Shown piece after piece: positions 48,865 to 58,280 of a DNA stretch of 64,000 nucleotides (positions are counted from its first letter, which is position 1; each line of letters starts with the position of its first letter). The notes under the pieces are model-generated. The model had not been told where the DNA came from. It was given only the letters and a program-made list of their open reading frames with translations, and ran no database searches. Both the position numbers and the translations under genes were made by a program. Location: positions 1 to 64,000 of the forward strand of contig CALVRO010000007.1 in the NCBI GenBank assembly GCA_944358655.1, given 5' to 3'. The stretch comes from an uncultured Clostridia bacterium. GTDB lineage: Bacteria > Bacillota > Clostridia > Christensenellales > Borkfalkiaceae.

Positions 48865-49962
48865 ATGAAAATTATGGAAAAAGACAAGGTAATTTTAAAA
48901 CTCAAGGACATAGCCGCGCGCTACAACGCCCTCTCGCAAAAGCTGGCCGAGGGCGGAGCCTCGGCCGATCCCAAGGCCTTCGCCGCTCTCGCCAAGGAGC
49001 AGTCCGAGCTCGAGGAGCCCGCTCAAAAGTACGCCGAGTACGAGGAGGTCTTCCGCCAGATGACGGCGGCCGAGGAGGCCGCTTTAAAAGAGCCCGACCC
49101 CGAGATGAAGGAGCTTTTGGAGGAGGAGGTCTACTCCTGCAGGCAAAAGCTTGCCGCTCTGCGCGACGAGATAAAGATAATACTTCTGCCCAAGGACAAG
49201 AACGACGAGCGCGACTGCATAATGGAGATCCGCGCGGGCGCGGGCGGCGAGGAGGCGGCGCTGTTCGCCTACGAGCTCTACCGCATGTATATAAACTACT
49301 GCGAGCGCCACCGCCTGAAGATAGAGGAGATAGACAAGAGCTCCACCGAGCTGGGCGGCATAAAGGAGGTAGTGCTCAACATTTCGGGCAGGGGCGCCTA
49401 CAAACAGCTCAAGTTCGAAAGCGGCGTGCACCGCGTTCAGCGCGTGCCCGAAACAGAGTCGCAGGGCCGCATACACACCTCCACGGCCACAGTCGCCGTG
49501 CTGCCCGAGGCCGAGGACGTCGACGTGGAGATACGCGACGAGGACATAAGGGTGGACGTCTACCGCTCTTCGGGCGCGGGCGGCCAGAAGGTAAACAAGA
49601 CCGAAACGGCCATAAGGATAACCCACTTCCCCACGGGCATAGTCGTCACCTGTCAGGACGAGAGGAGTCAGCTCAAAAACAAGGACAAGGCCTTCAAGGT
49701 GCTCCGCTCCCGCCTGTACGACTACTACAACAGCCGCAACCAGTCCGAACAGGACGCCCGCCGCCGCTCGCTGGTGGGCAGGGGCGACCGCTCGGAGCGC
49801 ATCCGCACATATAACTTCCCGCAGGGCAGGGTTACCGACCACCGCATAGGCCTTTCGCTGTACTCGCTCGACGCCTTCATCATGGGCGATATCGACGAGA
49901 TGATACAGGCCCTCGCCGTGGCCGAGCGCGAGAACGCGCTCGCGGGGGAGGGCGACGAGTAA
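48865..49962 (+). CDS. prfA: Peptide chain release factor 1
   Basis: A 365-residue class I release factor that ends translation at UAA and UAG. The N-terminal helical domain (about 1-100) precedes the PCRF domain with [13 protein letters not shown]. The peptidyl-transfer motif GGQ lies in [16 protein letters not shown] (about 240-255), and the C-terminal [13 protein letters not shown] is typical of RF1. Its GGQ glutamine is the substrate of PrmC encoded just upstream. Two starts are possible (ATG 48865 or 48874); neither has a clear Shine-Dalgarno. Confidence 0.96.
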   Translation: MKIMEKDKVILKLKDIAARYNALSQKLAEGGASADPKAFAALAKEQSELEEPAQKYAEYEEVFRQMTAAEEAALKEPDPEMKELLEEEVYSCRQKLAALRDEIKIILLPKDKNDERDCIMEIRAGAGGEEAALFAYELYRMYINYCERHRLKIEEIDKSSTELGGIKEVVLNISGRGAYKQLKFESGVHRVQRVPETESQGRIHTSTATVAVLPEAEDVDVEIRDEDIRVDVYRSSGAGGQKVNKTETAIRITHFPTGIVVTCQDERSQLKNKDKAFKVLRSRLYDYYNSRNQSEQDARRRSLVGRGDRSERIRTYNFPQGRVTDHRIGLSLYSLDAFIMGDIDEMIQALAVAERENALAGEGDE

Positions 49963-49999
49963 CGGCCGTTCGCCGCAACATATAAAGGGGGTAACGCCA

Positions 50000-50371
50000 A
50001 TGAAGATAAACAACCGATCGAGCGAGGACTACCTCGAAAATATCCTGTTGCTGTCGCGCGAACTGCAGTTCGTGCACAGGATCGACGTGGCGCGGCGCAT
50101 GGGCGTTTCGCAGCCCGCCGTGCAGAAGGCCATAAAGCTGCTCATCGAGAGCGGCTTCATCACCACCGACGGCATGCACATATACCTCACCGAGCGGGGC
50201 AGGGAGTACGCCTCGGCCGTGTACGAGCGCCACTGCGTCATAACCGAGTTTCTGCGCCTGATAGGCGTGGAGGGGGAGGCCGCCGAGGCCGACGCCTGCG
50301 AGATGGAGCACATAGTTTCGCCCGCCACCTTCGCGGCCATGAAGGCCTTTGTGGACAGCCGTCCCCGCTGA
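50000..50371 (+). CDS. Short DtxR/MntR-family metalloregulator
   Basis: A 123-residue protein. The N-terminal winged helix (about 1-60, SEDYLENILLLSRE and RRMGVSQPAVQKAIKLL) and the metal-dimerisation domain (GREYASAVYERHCVITEFLRLIGV, with DACEMEHIVSPATFAAM) match DtxR/MntR proteins. His and Glu/Cys ligands in these segments would bind Fe2+ or Mn2+. It lacks the C-terminal SH3 domain, as MntR and many clostridial members do. A feo operon transcribed towards it lies at 53.8-50.8 kb, and two matching palindromes flank that promoter. So it is probably the feo regulator (inference). It is 37 nt after prfA, Shine-Dalgarno AAGGGGG. Confidence 0.9.
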   Translation: MKINNRSSEDYLENILLLSRELQFVHRIDVARRMGVSQPAVQKAIKLLIESGFITTDGMHIYLTERGREYASAVYERHCVITEFLRLIGVEGEAAEADACEMEHIVSPATFAAMKAFVDSRPR

Positions 50372-50779
50372 CCCTCGGTTGGCGTCTGTCAGTGCATAGA
50401 CGGAGAGGGTGAAAAATAAGTCGATATATTGCCTTCGGCAACACGATATGCCCCGTTCGGGGCTCGATATGGCCGTGCGAAGCGCGGCCCCGATATGCAG
50501 CGCTGAAGGCGCCGCCTATTTTTAAGCATGTCATTTCGACCGAAGAGAGGAGGGCTTTTGCCCGACGAACGGAGCGGAGAAATCTCCACGGCTCCATTTC
50601 AGATACACTATTACCTTATTCTCGCGCAAAACTGTAGAATTTGCGCGAAAGAAGAAGTCGATATGTTGCCTAAATGCAACATATCGACGTTTCAATATTT
50701 GTCAACAACCGATCGGCGGGGGCTGCGCAAGGCAGCCCCCGCCGAATTTCGGAGTGTTGAACATGTGATGTGTATAAGC
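50372..50779. repeat. Repeat block (R5, R4, R1, R6 fragment, R4 fragment) and feo-side hairpin
   Basis: No gene seen. An R5 tail (about 50396-50418); an R4 array (50420-50515; stems TTGCC/GGCAA, GCCCC/GGGGC, GGCCGTGC/GCGCGGCC and an imperfect GCAGCGC/GCGCCGC); an R1 copy (50529-50609); an R6 stem fragment (about 50621-50652); a single R4 hairpin framed by GTCGATAT and ATATCGAC (50657-50687); and a 12-bp hairpin GGCGGGGGCTGC/GCAGCCCCCGCC (50715-50743) that may end the feo transcript. Confidence 0.75.
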
Positions 50780-50968
50780 TTAATTATTTTCGCCCCGCGC
50801 CCGCTTTTGACGGTGGCGGGAGGAACAGCCCGAACAGTACGGGCAGCCCGCGCAGCCCCCTCCGCAGCCCGAAGGTTTGCCCTTTATGCGGCGGTACACG
50901 GCCGCGCCCGCCACGGCGGCTACTGCCAGCGAGCAGATTACTATCACGGCTATATCTATGGCTCCCAT
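50780..50968 (-). CDS. FeoB-associated Cys-rich membrane protein
   Basis: A 62-residue protein with one membrane helix (about 5-25), followed by a cysteine cluster CGGGCAGCPYCSGC and a basic tail. This is the pattern of the small Cys-rich proteins encoded after feoB in many Firmicutes, whose role in ferrous iron uptake is not settled. It has GAGGAGG as Shine-Dalgarno, overlapping the end of feoB, so it is the last gene of the feo operon. Confidence 0.92.
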   Translation of the reverse strand: MGAIDIAVIVICSLAVAAVAGAAVYRRIKGKPSGCGGGCAGCPYCSGCSSRHRQKRARGENN

Positions 50969-50978
50969 GGCGCCTCCT

Positions 50979-53264
50979 CTATTTAGCCGCCCTGCGGCCC
51001 TTGAGCGCGGGCAGTTTTATCATGTTGCGGTTTTTGGCAACTATCACGGCTGCCGCGGCCGCGGCGGCCGCAAGCCAGATGAACAGCGTCCACCACCAGC
51101 TTCCCACCGTGTAGACCATTGCGCCAACAAGGTAGCTGGTCACCAGCCAGAACACGAGCGTGCCGCCGAATTTGCCTGCGGGCAGCTCGGCCTTGGCCGT
51201 CGCCACGGCGGCGAAGCAGGGGATAGTCGTCATGTTGAACATAATAAAGGATATGAGCGCGGGGGCGGTGATGCCCGTGTTGGCTATCATTATTATGGCC
51301 TCCTCAACGCCCTCCTCGGTGCCCTCGAATCCGCTCACGAACATTGCCGCCAGCACCGAGAAGGTGGCTATAACGTTCTCCTTGGCGATCAGACCCGTAA
51401 TGGCCGCAACGGCGAATACCCAGCCGTACTCGTTGAGCTGCGAGCCGAAGCCGAGGGGAGTGAACAGCGGCTGTATGAGCTGACCTATCGAGGCGAGAAT
51501 GGAGTTCTGTATGTCCCCGTCGCCTATGTACGTCCAGTTCCAGCGGAAGGACTGCAGAAACCAAATTATTATCGTCGAGGCGAAGATTATCGTAAAGGCC
51601 TTCTTTACGAAGTGCTTGGTCTTATCCCACAGGTGGAGCATTAGGTTGACAAAGCCCGGCAGGCGGTAGACGGGCAGCTCCATTATGAAGGGCGGCACCT
51701 CGCCGCGCATGGTGGTCGAGCGCATGACAATCACCGAAACCACCGCCGTTATCATGCCTAAAATGTACATGCCGTAGGTGATGAGGTCTACGTTGTCAAA
51801 GCCCACAAGGTTGCAAAAACCTCCGGCTATCGCCGTAAGTATGGGCAGCTTGGCCCCGCACGAAAAGAAGGGTATAACGCGTATAGTAGCCGTCCTTTCG
51901 TTGTCGTCGGCCAGCGTGCGGGTGTTTATCATGGCGGGCAGCGAGCAGCCGAAGCCCATTATCATGGGCATGAACGCCCTGCCCGACAGTCCGAAGCGGC
52001 GGAATATCCTGTCGAGGATGAACGCCGCGCGCGCCATGTAGCCCGTGTCCTCCAGAAGGGAGAAGAACAGGAACAGCGTAAGTATCTGCGGCAGGAAGCC
52101 CAGCACGGCGGTTATGCCCCCTACTATGCCGTCGTTGACGAGCGCCGAGGCCCAGTCTGCCGCGCCCGCGGCGTCCATGCCCAGCGCTATGCCGTGCGAA
52201 ATGTAGCCCAGCACGAGGTTTAAAAGATTTGTCAGCATGACGCCCGGCGCGAACAGCGCACCGTCGTAAAAACATGCGGCCAGCGCTATGCCGAAGTTGG
52301 AGTATATCTCGGTGCCTTCAATGGTTGCATAGCCCATATCCCCGAACGAAGGCAGGGGCGAACCGCACGCCGTGGCTATGGCGTTTATGTAGAACATGTC
52401 CTCGGAAAAGGTGAGGTGGAACACCGCAAAGAGTATGAGCGCGAAGATGGGCAGGCCCCATATTTTGTGGGTGAGCACTCTGTCCGCCCTGTCCGACTTC
52501 GTCAGCTCTCCCGCGGCCGTCTTTTTGCGCTTCATCGGCGAAAGGGTGGCGGATATGTAGCGGTAACGCCCGTCGGCTATCGCCGCTTCGCCGTCCTCGC
52601 CGCCCGTCAGCGAGTCGTACAGCTGCCTCGCGCCCTCGCGGCCGAGCTCGCTTTGGTCGCCCTCGATGAGCTTTACCGCGCGGAAGAGGGGAGAGGGCTC
52701 GCCGCTCTCCTCGTAAAAGCGCTTGGCCTCGGCTATCTTTCTTCCGAGTTCGCCGCCGAGCACGGTGACGCCCTTCCTCGCCTTGAGGGCGGCGGCCCTG
52801 TTCATCAGCTCATATATGCCCCTCTTTTTGAGGGCGGATATGGGCACTACGGGCACGCCCAGCGCCCTTTCAAGGGCGGGTATGTCTATGCTGTCGCCCG
52901 CGGCCTCCACTTCGTCCATCATATTCAGGGCTATGATGAGCGGTATATCCGTCTCCATCAGCTGGGTGGTCAGGTAGAGGTTGCGTTCGAGGTTGGTGGC
53001 GTCGACTATGTTTATTATACCGTCGGGCCTGCCCTCGAGCAGGTAGTCGCGCGCTATCTTCTCCTCGGGTGTGTAGGGCGACAGCGAGTACACGCCGGGC
53101 AGATCTACAACGGCCATTCTCTCGGCCCCGCCCCTGTATATGCCCTCGCGCCTGTCCACGGTCACGCCCGGCCAGTTGCCGACGTGCGCGGTCGACCCCG
53201 TCAGCGCGTTGAACAGCGTCGTCTTGCCGCTGTTGGGGTTGCCCGCTAAAGCAAAAGTTTTCAT
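50979..53264 (-). CDS. feoB: Ferrous iron transporter FeoB
   Basis: A 761-residue protein. The N-terminal GTPase domain shows G1 GNPNSGKTT (8-16), a G2 threonine in [10 protein letters not shown]3 DLPG and G4 NMMD. A helical GDI-like part follows, then two gate domains with about ten membrane helices. The Cys in [10 protein letters not shown] lies in the conserved pore motif. It imports Fe2+. It is downstream of two feoA genes, Shine-Dalgarno AAGGAG, and followed by the Cys-rich partner. Confidence 0.97.
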   Translation of the reverse strand: MKTFALAGNPNSGKTTLFNALTGSTAHVGNWPGVTVDRREGIYRGGAERMAVVDLPGVYSLSPYTPEEKIARDYLLEGRPDGIINIVDATNLERNLYLTTQLMETDIPLIIALNMMDEVEAAGDSIDIPALERALGVPVVPISALKKRGIYELMNRAAALKARKGVTVLGGELGRKIAEAKRFYEESGEPSPLFRAVKLIEGDQSELGREGARQLYDSLTGGEDGEAAIADGRYRYISATLSPMKRKKTAAGELTKSDRADRVLTHKIWGLPIFALILFAVFHLTFSEDMFYINAIATACGSPLPSFGDMGYATIEGTEIYSNFGIALAACFYDGALFAPGVMLTNLLNLVLGYISHGIALGMDAAGAADWASALVNDGIVGGITAVLGFLPQILTLFLFFSLLEDTGYMARAAFILDRIFRRFGLSGRAFMPMIMGFGCSLPAMINTRTLADDNERTATIRVIPFFSCGAKLPILTAIAGGFCNLVGFDNVDLITYGMYILGMITAVVSVIVMRSTTMRGEVPPFIMELPVYRLPGFVNLMLHLWDKTKHFVKKAFTIIFASTIIIWFLQSFRWNWTYIGDGDIQNSILASIGQLIQPLFTPLGFGSQLNEYGWVFAVAAITGLIAKENVIATFSVLAAMFVSGFEGTEEGVEEAIIMIANTGITAPALISFIMFNMTTIPCFAAVATAKAELPAGKFGGTLVFWLVTSYLVGAMVYTVGSWWWTLFIWLAAAAAAAAVIVAKNRNMIKLPALKGRRAAK

Positions 53265-53320
53265 TATGTAGTTTCTCCTTAACTATTTATTTTTGTCTCT
53301 CCGAAGGTGCGTTCGTCGGC

Positions 53321-53548
53321 TCATATCTCGGCCTCAACGGCCGCCGCCTCGCTCTTTCGCAGCGACAGCGAATAGCCGCGCAGCTCTACCTCCACGGGGT
53401 CGCCCAGCGGCGCCTTCTTTTTGAGCGTCACCCGTGCGCCGGGCGTCACGCCCATGTCCAGCAGCCGTCGGCGCACCGCGCCCTCGCCCGCCACCTTTGT
53501 CACTCTGCCGCTTTCGCCCACGGCAAAATCTTTGAGTAGTTTTTGCAT
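53321..53548 (-). CDS. feoA: FeoA-domain protein
   Basis: A 75-residue SH3-like FeoA. It carries the family core RRRLLDMGVTPGARVTLKKK and ends in a LRGYSLSLRKSEAAAVEAE strand pair. FeoA is thought to bind the FeoB cytosolic domain and modulate uptake. It is the second of two FeoA proteins in the operon and lies 56 nt before feoB. Confidence 0.93.
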   Translation of the reverse strand: MQKLLKDFAVGESGRVTKVAGEGAVRRRLLDMGVTPGARVTLKKKAPLGDPVEVELRGYSLSLRKSEAAAVEAEI

Positions 53549-53602
53549 ATATGGCTCCTTTTATATTATTTTAACTGCTTTATTTTCGCGCGGAGGCGGC
53601 CT

Positions 53603-53815
53603 CTACGCCACCAATATCCCCCGCGCCAGTTTGCCGTCGAGGCACAGCCGTCCCTCGCCCACTATCACCGTAACTCCGCCCGCCGAGGCCGCCGCCAAGG
53701 TTATGCTCTGCCCTGCGGCTATGCCCAGCTCGCTCAGCCTCCTGGCCGTTTTCTCGTCGGCCGTCACCTTTGTTATCGTCAGCGTTCTTCCCGTCGGCGC
53801 CATATCCAGCGGCAT
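53603..53815 (-). CDS. feoA: FeoA-domain protein (first copy)
   Basis: A 70-residue FeoA-like protein with RRLSELGIAAGQSITLAA at the position of the usual LxxLGxxxG core. It is more divergent than the next FeoA and lacks much of its basic charge. It is the first gene after the feo promoter, with AGGGAGGA as Shine-Dalgarno. Tandem FeoA proteins before FeoB are known in clostridia. Confidence 0.85.
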   Translation of the reverse strand: MPLDMAPTGRTLTITKVTADEKTARRLSELGIAAGQSITLAAASAGGVTVIVGEGRLCLDGKLARGILVA

Positions 53816-53859
53816 ACCGTCCTCCCTTTGCGCGGCTTTCCGCGCCCTTATTTAACAAA

Positions 53860-53875
53860 CTTAATTATAGTTAAG
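53860..53875. promoter_or_regulatory. DtxR-type box overlapping the feo -10
   Basis: CTTAATTATAGTTAAG on the plus strand (CTTAACTATAATTAAG on the minus), an inverted repeat covering the -10 box. It shares TTAACTNTNNTTAA with the box at 53899-53914. Confidence 0.6.
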
Positions 53876-53892
53876 ATTTTGCCCGTTGTCAA
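53864..53892 (-). promoter_or_regulatory. Perfect consensus promoter of the feo operon
   Basis: On the minus strand: TTGACA (53892-53887), a 17-bp spacer, and TATAAT (53869-53864). Such a strong promoter fits one that is held off by a repressor. Confidence 0.85.
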
Positions 53893-53898
53893 CAAAAT

Positions 53899-53914
53899 AT
53901 TAACCACAGTTAAT
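53899..53914. promoter_or_regulatory. Second DtxR-type box upstream of the feo -35
   Basis: ATTAACCACAGTTAAT on the plus strand, an inverted repeat (ATTAAC/GTTAAT), 7 bp upstream of the -35 box and 39 bp (about four helical turns) from the first box. Confidence 0.55.
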
Positions 53915-54005
53915 AAAATTTTTTTAAAAAATTGTGTTTAGCCCCGCTCAAAATATGTAAGAGGGGCACGGCGGAGGGAGGGGAAAGGGGCACGGAAAAA
54001 AACAT

Positions 54006-54034
54006 TTGCAAAAAATTATATAATGTGGTAGAAT
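54006..54034 (+). promoter_or_regulatory. Promoter of the aspartate-type aminotransferase gene
   Basis: TTGCAA (54006-54011), a 17-bp spacer, and TAGAAT (54029-54034) with TG upstream (extended -10). Confidence 0.65.
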
Positions 54035-54088
54035 AAAATAGAACTACAATTTTTTTAACTGCCGCCCGTGCGGCAACGGAGTACTTAA

Positions 54089-55291
54089 ATGATAAAACTT
54101 ACCCAAAGAGTGAGCGGCATAGCGCCCTCGATGACGCTTGCGATGTCGGCCAGGTCGGCCGAAATGAAGGCCGCGGGCGAAAAGGTAATCAACTTCGGCG
54201 TGGGCGAGCCCGATTTCGACACGCCCAAAAACATAGTCGACGCCGCCAAGGAGGCCATGGACAAGGGCTACACCAAGTATGTGGCCGCGGCCGGCCTGCC
54301 CGCCCTCAAAAAGGCGGTGTGCGCCAAACTGCTGCGCGACAACGGGCTGGAGTACGAACCCTCGCAGATAGTAATATCCAACGGCGGCAAGCACGCCATT
54401 TTAAACGCCGTGGCGGCCGTGGTGGAGGAGGGCGACGAAGTCATCATCCCCTCGCCCTATTGGCTGACCTATCCCGAGGTCGTGCGCTTCTTCGGCGGTG
54501 TGCCCAAGTATGTTGAGACCTCGCGCGAAAACGGCTTCAAACTCACCCCCGAACAGCTCGAAGAGGCCATTACGCCCAAAACCTCCATGCTCATCTTCAA
54601 CAGCCCCTGCAACCCCACGGGCGCCGTGTATTCCGAAGATGAGATAAGGGCCCTCGCCGAGGTGTGCGTAAGGCACGGCCTCTGCGTGCTCTCCGACGAG
54701 ATGTACGAAAAACTCGTCTACGACGGCCTTTCGCACTTCTCCATAGCTCAGGCCTCGCCCGAGATGAAGGAGCTCACCATAATCGTCAACGGCGTGTCCA
54801 AGTCCTACGCCATGACGGGCTGGAGGCTGGGCTATCTCGCCGCTCCCGCCCACGTTGCAAAGGCCATAGGCTCCTTCCAGAGCCACGCCACGTCCAACGT
54901 CAACACCATCACCCAGTACGCCGCGCTCGAGGCCCTGCGGGGCGACCAGCAGACGGTTGCCGACATGTGCGCCGCCTTCGCCGAGCGCCGCCTTAAGATG
55001 ATGGAGGTGCTCGACGGCTACAAGGACATCGGCCTCGACTACGTCAAGCCCGAGGGCGCCTTCTACGTCATGCTCATCGTAGATAAGTTCTACGGCAAAA
55101 AGAGCGAGGGCAAGATGATCTGCGGCTCCATGGGCTTTGCCATGCAGCTGCTCGCCGAGCAAAAGGTGGCCGCCACTCCCGGCGTCTGCTTCGGCGACGA
55201 CTCCTGCATAAGGCTGTCCTACGCCCTCTCCATGGAGGAGATGGTTGAGGGGTTGGGGAGGATAAGGGAGTTCTGCCTCTCTTTGAAGTGA
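54089..55291 (+). CDS. Aspartate-type aminotransferase, class I
   Basis: A 400-residue fold-type I PLP enzyme. It shows FGVGEPDFDTP near the N-terminus, SPCNPTGAV, SDEMYEKLVYD, the Schiff-base lysine in GVSKSYAMTGWRLGYLA, and the substrate carboxylate Arg in CIRLSYALS near the end. The GEPDFDTP and SKxYAMTGWR pattern fits the Bacillus/Thermus-type (I-gamma) aspartate aminotransferase, some of which also use prephenate. The Shine-Dalgarno GGAG is 8 nt upstream. It has its own promoter and is followed by tandem R3 repeats. Confidence 0.9.
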   Translation: MIKLTQRVSGIAPSMTLAMSARSAEMKAAGEKVINFGVGEPDFDTPKNIVDAAKEAMDKGYTKYVAAAGLPALKKAVCAKLLRDNGLEYEPSQIVISNGGKHAILNAVAAVVEEGDEVIIPSPYWLTYPEVVRFFGGVPKYVETSRENGFKLTPEQLEEAITPKTSMLIFNSPCNPTGAVYSEDEIRALAEVCVRHGLCVLSDEMYEKLVYDGLSHFSIAQASPEMKELTIIVNGVSKSYAMTGWRLGYLAAPAHVAKAIGSFQSHATSNVNTITQYAALEALRGDQQTVADMCAAFAERRLKMMEVLDGYKDIGLDYVKPEGAFYVMLIVDKFYGKKSEGKMICGSMGFAMQLLAEQKVAATPGVCFGDDSCIRLSYALSMEEMVEGLGRIREFCLSLK

Positions 55292-55311
55292 TTTTGCCCG
55301 TCTTATAACAC

Positions 55312-56075
55312 ATCGCATTACTTTGTCGCGCTGCGGCAACCTTCGGTCATTTACGCATAAGTAAACTCCCTCAGGTTTTCCTCGCGCTCCTCGTACTGCT
55401 CGGTTCTAAGCCGGGCCGTGCTTTGTGTGGTGCCCGTCGCATTACTTTGTCGCGCTGCGGCAACCTTCGGTCATTTACGCATAAGTAAACTCCCTCAGGT
55501 TTTCCTCGCGCTCCTCGTACTGCTCGGTTCTAAGCCGGGCCGTGCTTTGTGTGGTGCCCGTCGCATTACTTTGTCGCGCTGCGGCAACCTTCGGTCATTT
55601 ACGCATAAGTAAACTCCCTCAGGTTTTCCTCGCGCTCCTTGTATTGCTCGGTTCTAAGCCGGGCCGGGCTTGGTCGGCGCCCGTTTGATAACCTTCGCAC
55701 TACGGCGTTGCGCTGTGGCAACCTTCGGTCATTTACGCATAAGTAAACTCCCTCAGGTTTTCCTCGCGCTCCTTGTATTGCTCGGTTCTGAAACGGGCCG
55801 GGCTTGGTCGGCGCCCGTCGCATTACTTTGTCGACCTTGCGCATGCCTCGTTCTCGTCGCGGCAGGCTTCTATAACGGCAATGCGCGCGGAGCGCACATT
55901 GCGCGGCAATACGCCGCCGCTCCTCTTTCGCGCAAAAGCCACGGTTTTGCGCGAGCGCTGAGGAGGGAACAGAAAACGGCGGGCTTCCATAACGGCAAAA
56001 CGGCTGCGTTTTGGCGGGGAAAATTTCACATTGGTAGGTTTTTTTGAAATTTTGATATAAATTTTGCAAAAGGTA
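55312..56075. repeat. Tandem 124-bp R3 array and R6 fragment
   Basis: No gene seen. Three near-identical 124-bp units start at 55316, 55440 and 55564. A fourth, diverged and 10 bp longer, spans about 55688-55816, and a fifth begins at 55817 and breaks off. Each full unit holds the R3 nested hairpin (first unit: AACCT 55338-55342/AGGTT 55373-55377, TTTAC 55350-55354/GTAAA 55361-55365). From about 55910 an R6 fragment with the TCGCGCAAAA stem follows. There are no unique spacers, so this is not a CRISPR array. Confidence 0.85.
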
Positions 56076-56104
56076 TTGAATTTATCTCCAATTACTGATA
56101 AAAT
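56076..56104 (+). promoter_or_regulatory. Promoter of the small P-loop protein gene
   Basis: TTGAAT (56076-56081), a 17-bp spacer, and TAAAAT (56099-56104) with TG upstream (extended -10). Leader about 40 nt. Confidence 0.7.
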
Positions 56105-56150
56105 AAAGTAAACATAGTTTAAAACTATGTACAAGGAGGAATAAATCACC

Positions 56151-56558
56151 ATGATAAAAATTATTTGCGGCAGCAAGGGCTCGGGCAAGACCAAGCAGAT
56201 CATTCAGGCGGCAAACGCCAACGTTGCAACTGCCAAGGGCCTCAGCGTGTTCATCACCGATACCAAGCGCTATATGTACGATATCGTGCGCGACGTAAGA
56301 TTTATCGACGTAAACGACTACGCCGTCGCGGGCGAGGACGCGTTCTGCGGCTTTGTAAAGGGCATTGTTGCCGGCAATCACGACACCGAATACGTCTACA
56401 TAGACGGCATCGCGCGCATCACGGGCAAACCTCTGTCCCAGCTGGGCGCCACTTTCTACATGCTCGACAAGATCTCCAACGACAGCGGGCTCATCATCAC
56501 CGTAACCTGCAGCTGCGAAGAAAAGGAACTTCCCGACTTCATAGCCAAGTATTGCTGA
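56151..56558 (+). CDS. Small P-loop protein of unknown function
   Basis: A 135-residue protein with a Walker A motif CGSKGSGKTK at residues 6-15 and a Walker B-like strand VYIDGIARI (about 82-90). It is about the size of a bare nucleoside-kinase-like core and has no helicase or transport motifs. It has a strong AAGGAGG Shine-Dalgarno, its own promoter and terminator. It may bind or sense nucleotides; I cannot assign a function. Confidence 0.8.
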   Translation: MIKIICGSKGSGKTKQIIQAANANVATAKGLSVFITDTKRYMYDIVRDVRFIDVNDYAVAGEDAFCGFVKGIVAGNHDTEYVYIDGIARITGKPLSQLGATFYMLDKISNDSGLIITVTCSCEEKELPDFIAKYC

Positions 56559-56585
56559 AACACTATGATTTTGGCATAGCAAGGT

Positions 56586-56620
56586 GCGGCGTGAAATTGT
56601 TTTTACGCCGCCCTTTTGTT
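56586..56620 (+). terminator. Terminator after the small P-loop protein gene
   Basis: GCGGCGT (56586-56592)/ACGCCGC (56605-56611) followed by CCTTTTGTT. In the 110 nt after it, before thrC, three more short GC stems occur (near 56622, 56657 and 56690). Confidence 0.7.
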
Positions 56621-56729
56621 GCGCGCGCCTAAGGTGCGCGGCATAAACTATTTTAAGAGGCCGAGGCCTCTTTGGCACATGCATAGGCGCCGCCCTGCGG
56701 GCGGCGCAGGAGCGAGAGGAATATATTCT

Positions 56730-58220
56730 ATGTTTTTTATTTCCACCAGGGGGGAAAATGCAAAGGTTACAGGGGCGCAGGCGATAGTTAAGGGCCTTGC
56801 CTCCGACGGCGGGCTGTATGTGCCCGAAAGCTTTCCGACCGTGTCGGCCGATGAGCTCAGGGACATGCTGCAGATGAGCTATCCCGAGCGCGCCGCCGCC
56901 ATACTGCACAAATTTCTGGACGACTACGATATGGCCGGCCTGCTCTCGGCATGCGAGGCGGCGTACGCCCGCTTTGCCTCTCCCGACCCCGCCCCCCTCG
57001 TAAAGATAGACGACGGCGTGTACATTCTCGAACTCTTCCACGGCCCCACCTGCGCCTTCAAGGATATGGCTTTAACTCTTCTGCCCTACCTTCTGCGCAC
57101 GGGCTGCGACATGTGCGGGATAAAGGAGAAGGTGCTCATCCTCGCCGCCACTTCGGGCGATACGGGCAAGGCCGCGCTCGAAGGCTTCAAGGACGCCGAC
57201 GGCGTAAAGATACTTGTGTTCTACCCCAACGACGGCGTCTCCAAGATGCAGAAACTGCAGATGTGCACGCAGGACGGCTCCAACGTCGGCGTAGTCGCCG
57301 TCAAGGGCAACTTCGACGACTGCCAGACGGCCGTAAAGTCCATATTCTCCTCGGCCGAGTGCGCAAAGCGGCTCAAGGAGGCGGGCTATGTGCTCTCCTC
57401 GGCCAACTCCATAAACTTCGGAAGGCTGGCGCCGCAGATAGTTTACTACTTCTCGGCCTACCTCGACCTGCTGTCCTCGGGACAGATAGAGGAGGGCGCC
57501 GAAATAGACTTCTGCGTGCCCACGGGCAATTTCGGCAACATTCTCGCCGGCTACTACGCAAAGCGCATGGGCCTGCCCATCCGCCGCCTGCACTGCGCCT
57601 CCAACCTCAACAACGTGCTCACCGACTTCTTCAAGACGGGCACTTACGACATACGCCGCGAATTCTACAAGACTACGGCGCCCTCCATGGACATACTCGT
57701 TTCCTCCAACCTCGAGAGGATGATATTTGAATTTTCGGGCAGGAACGCCGCGCTCACCGCGCAGCGCATGGCCGAGCTCGCCCGCGACAAGCACTATTCG
57801 GTTACGGGCGCCGAACTTTCCAAGATAGGAGAAGTGTTCGACGGCGGCTTCGCCAACGAGGACGAGATAGTCGAAACGGTGTACGACGTGTTCTGCGACA
57901 CCGGCTACACCATGGACACCCACACGGGCTGCGCCATGAAGCTGGCCGTCGACTGGTTCGAAAAGAACAAAAAGGACACCACCAACATGGTCGTCGTCGC
58001 CACGGCCAACCCCTACAAGTTCCCGCAGGACGTGCTGTACGCCGTGACGGGCAACGACGTCAGGGACAGCTTCAAGGGCATAAAGCGGCTGCACGCCGCC
58101 ACCGCCATGAAGGTGCCCGCCTCGCTCGCCTCCCTCAAGGACAAGCCCGTCCGCTTCAACAAGACCGTCTCGGCCGACAAGCTCTTCGACGAAGTCCTTA
58201 CCTTCGTTTCCGAAAACTGA
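56730..58220 (+). CDS. thrC: Threonine synthase
   Basis: A 496-residue PLP enzyme of the longer threonine synthase class found in clostridia, E. coli and yeast. It has the N-terminal FFISTRGENAKVTGAQAIVKG, the cofactor lysine in GPTCAFKDMALTLLP, the phosphate-binding ATSGDTGKAALEG and VPTGNFGNILAGYYA. It converts O-phosphohomoserine to threonine. The ATG at 56730 follows GAGAGGA; a longer reading upstream is leader with hairpins. No other thr gene is nearby. Confidence 0.95.
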   Translation: MFFISTRGENAKVTGAQAIVKGLASDGGLYVPESFPTVSADELRDMLQMSYPERAAAILHKFLDDYDMAGLLSACEAAYARFASPDPAPLVKIDDGVYILELFHGPTCAFKDMALTLLPYLLRTGCDMCGIKEKVLILAATSGDTGKAALEGFKDADGVKILVFYPNDGVSKMQKLQMCTQDGSNVGVVAVKGNFDDCQTAVKSIFSSAECAKRLKEAGYVLSSANSINFGRLAPQIVYYFSAYLDLLSSGQIEEGAEIDFCVPTGNFGNILAGYYAKRMGLPIRRLHCASNLNNVLTDFFKTGTYDIRREFYKTTAPSMDILVSSNLERMIFEFSGRNAALTAQRMAELARDKHYSVTGAELSKIGEVFDGGFANEDEIVETVYDVFCDTGYTMDTHTGCAMKLAVDWFEKNKKDTTNMVVVATANPYKFPQDVLYAVTGNDVRDSFKGIKRLHAATAMKVPASLASLKDKPVRFNKTVSADKLFDEVLTFVSEN

Positions 58221-58241
58221 GCATAAAAATCAAATAATTGC

Positions 58242-58280
58242 GCGCGGCGCGCCGAAAATTCGGCGCGCCGCGCTCTTTTT
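58242..58280 (+). terminator. Intrinsic terminator of thrC
   Basis: GCGCGGCGCGCCG (58242-58254)/CGGCGCGCCGCGC (58261-58273) with a short A/T loop, followed by TCTTTTT. Confidence 0.85.

Noticed and set aside
50528..50986. A 152-codon plus-strand protein across 50.5-51.0 kb
   Set aside because: It reads through R1, R4 and R6 repeats and then antisense to the FeoB-associated protein.
55316..55840. CRISPR array
   Set aside because: Repeats of 124 bp follow one another with no unique spacers, and no cas gene is present.
56621..56729. T-box or threonine attenuator before thrC
   Set aside because: Only short GC stems are present. I found no T-box sequence, no leader peptide with Thr codons and no T-run before thrC.
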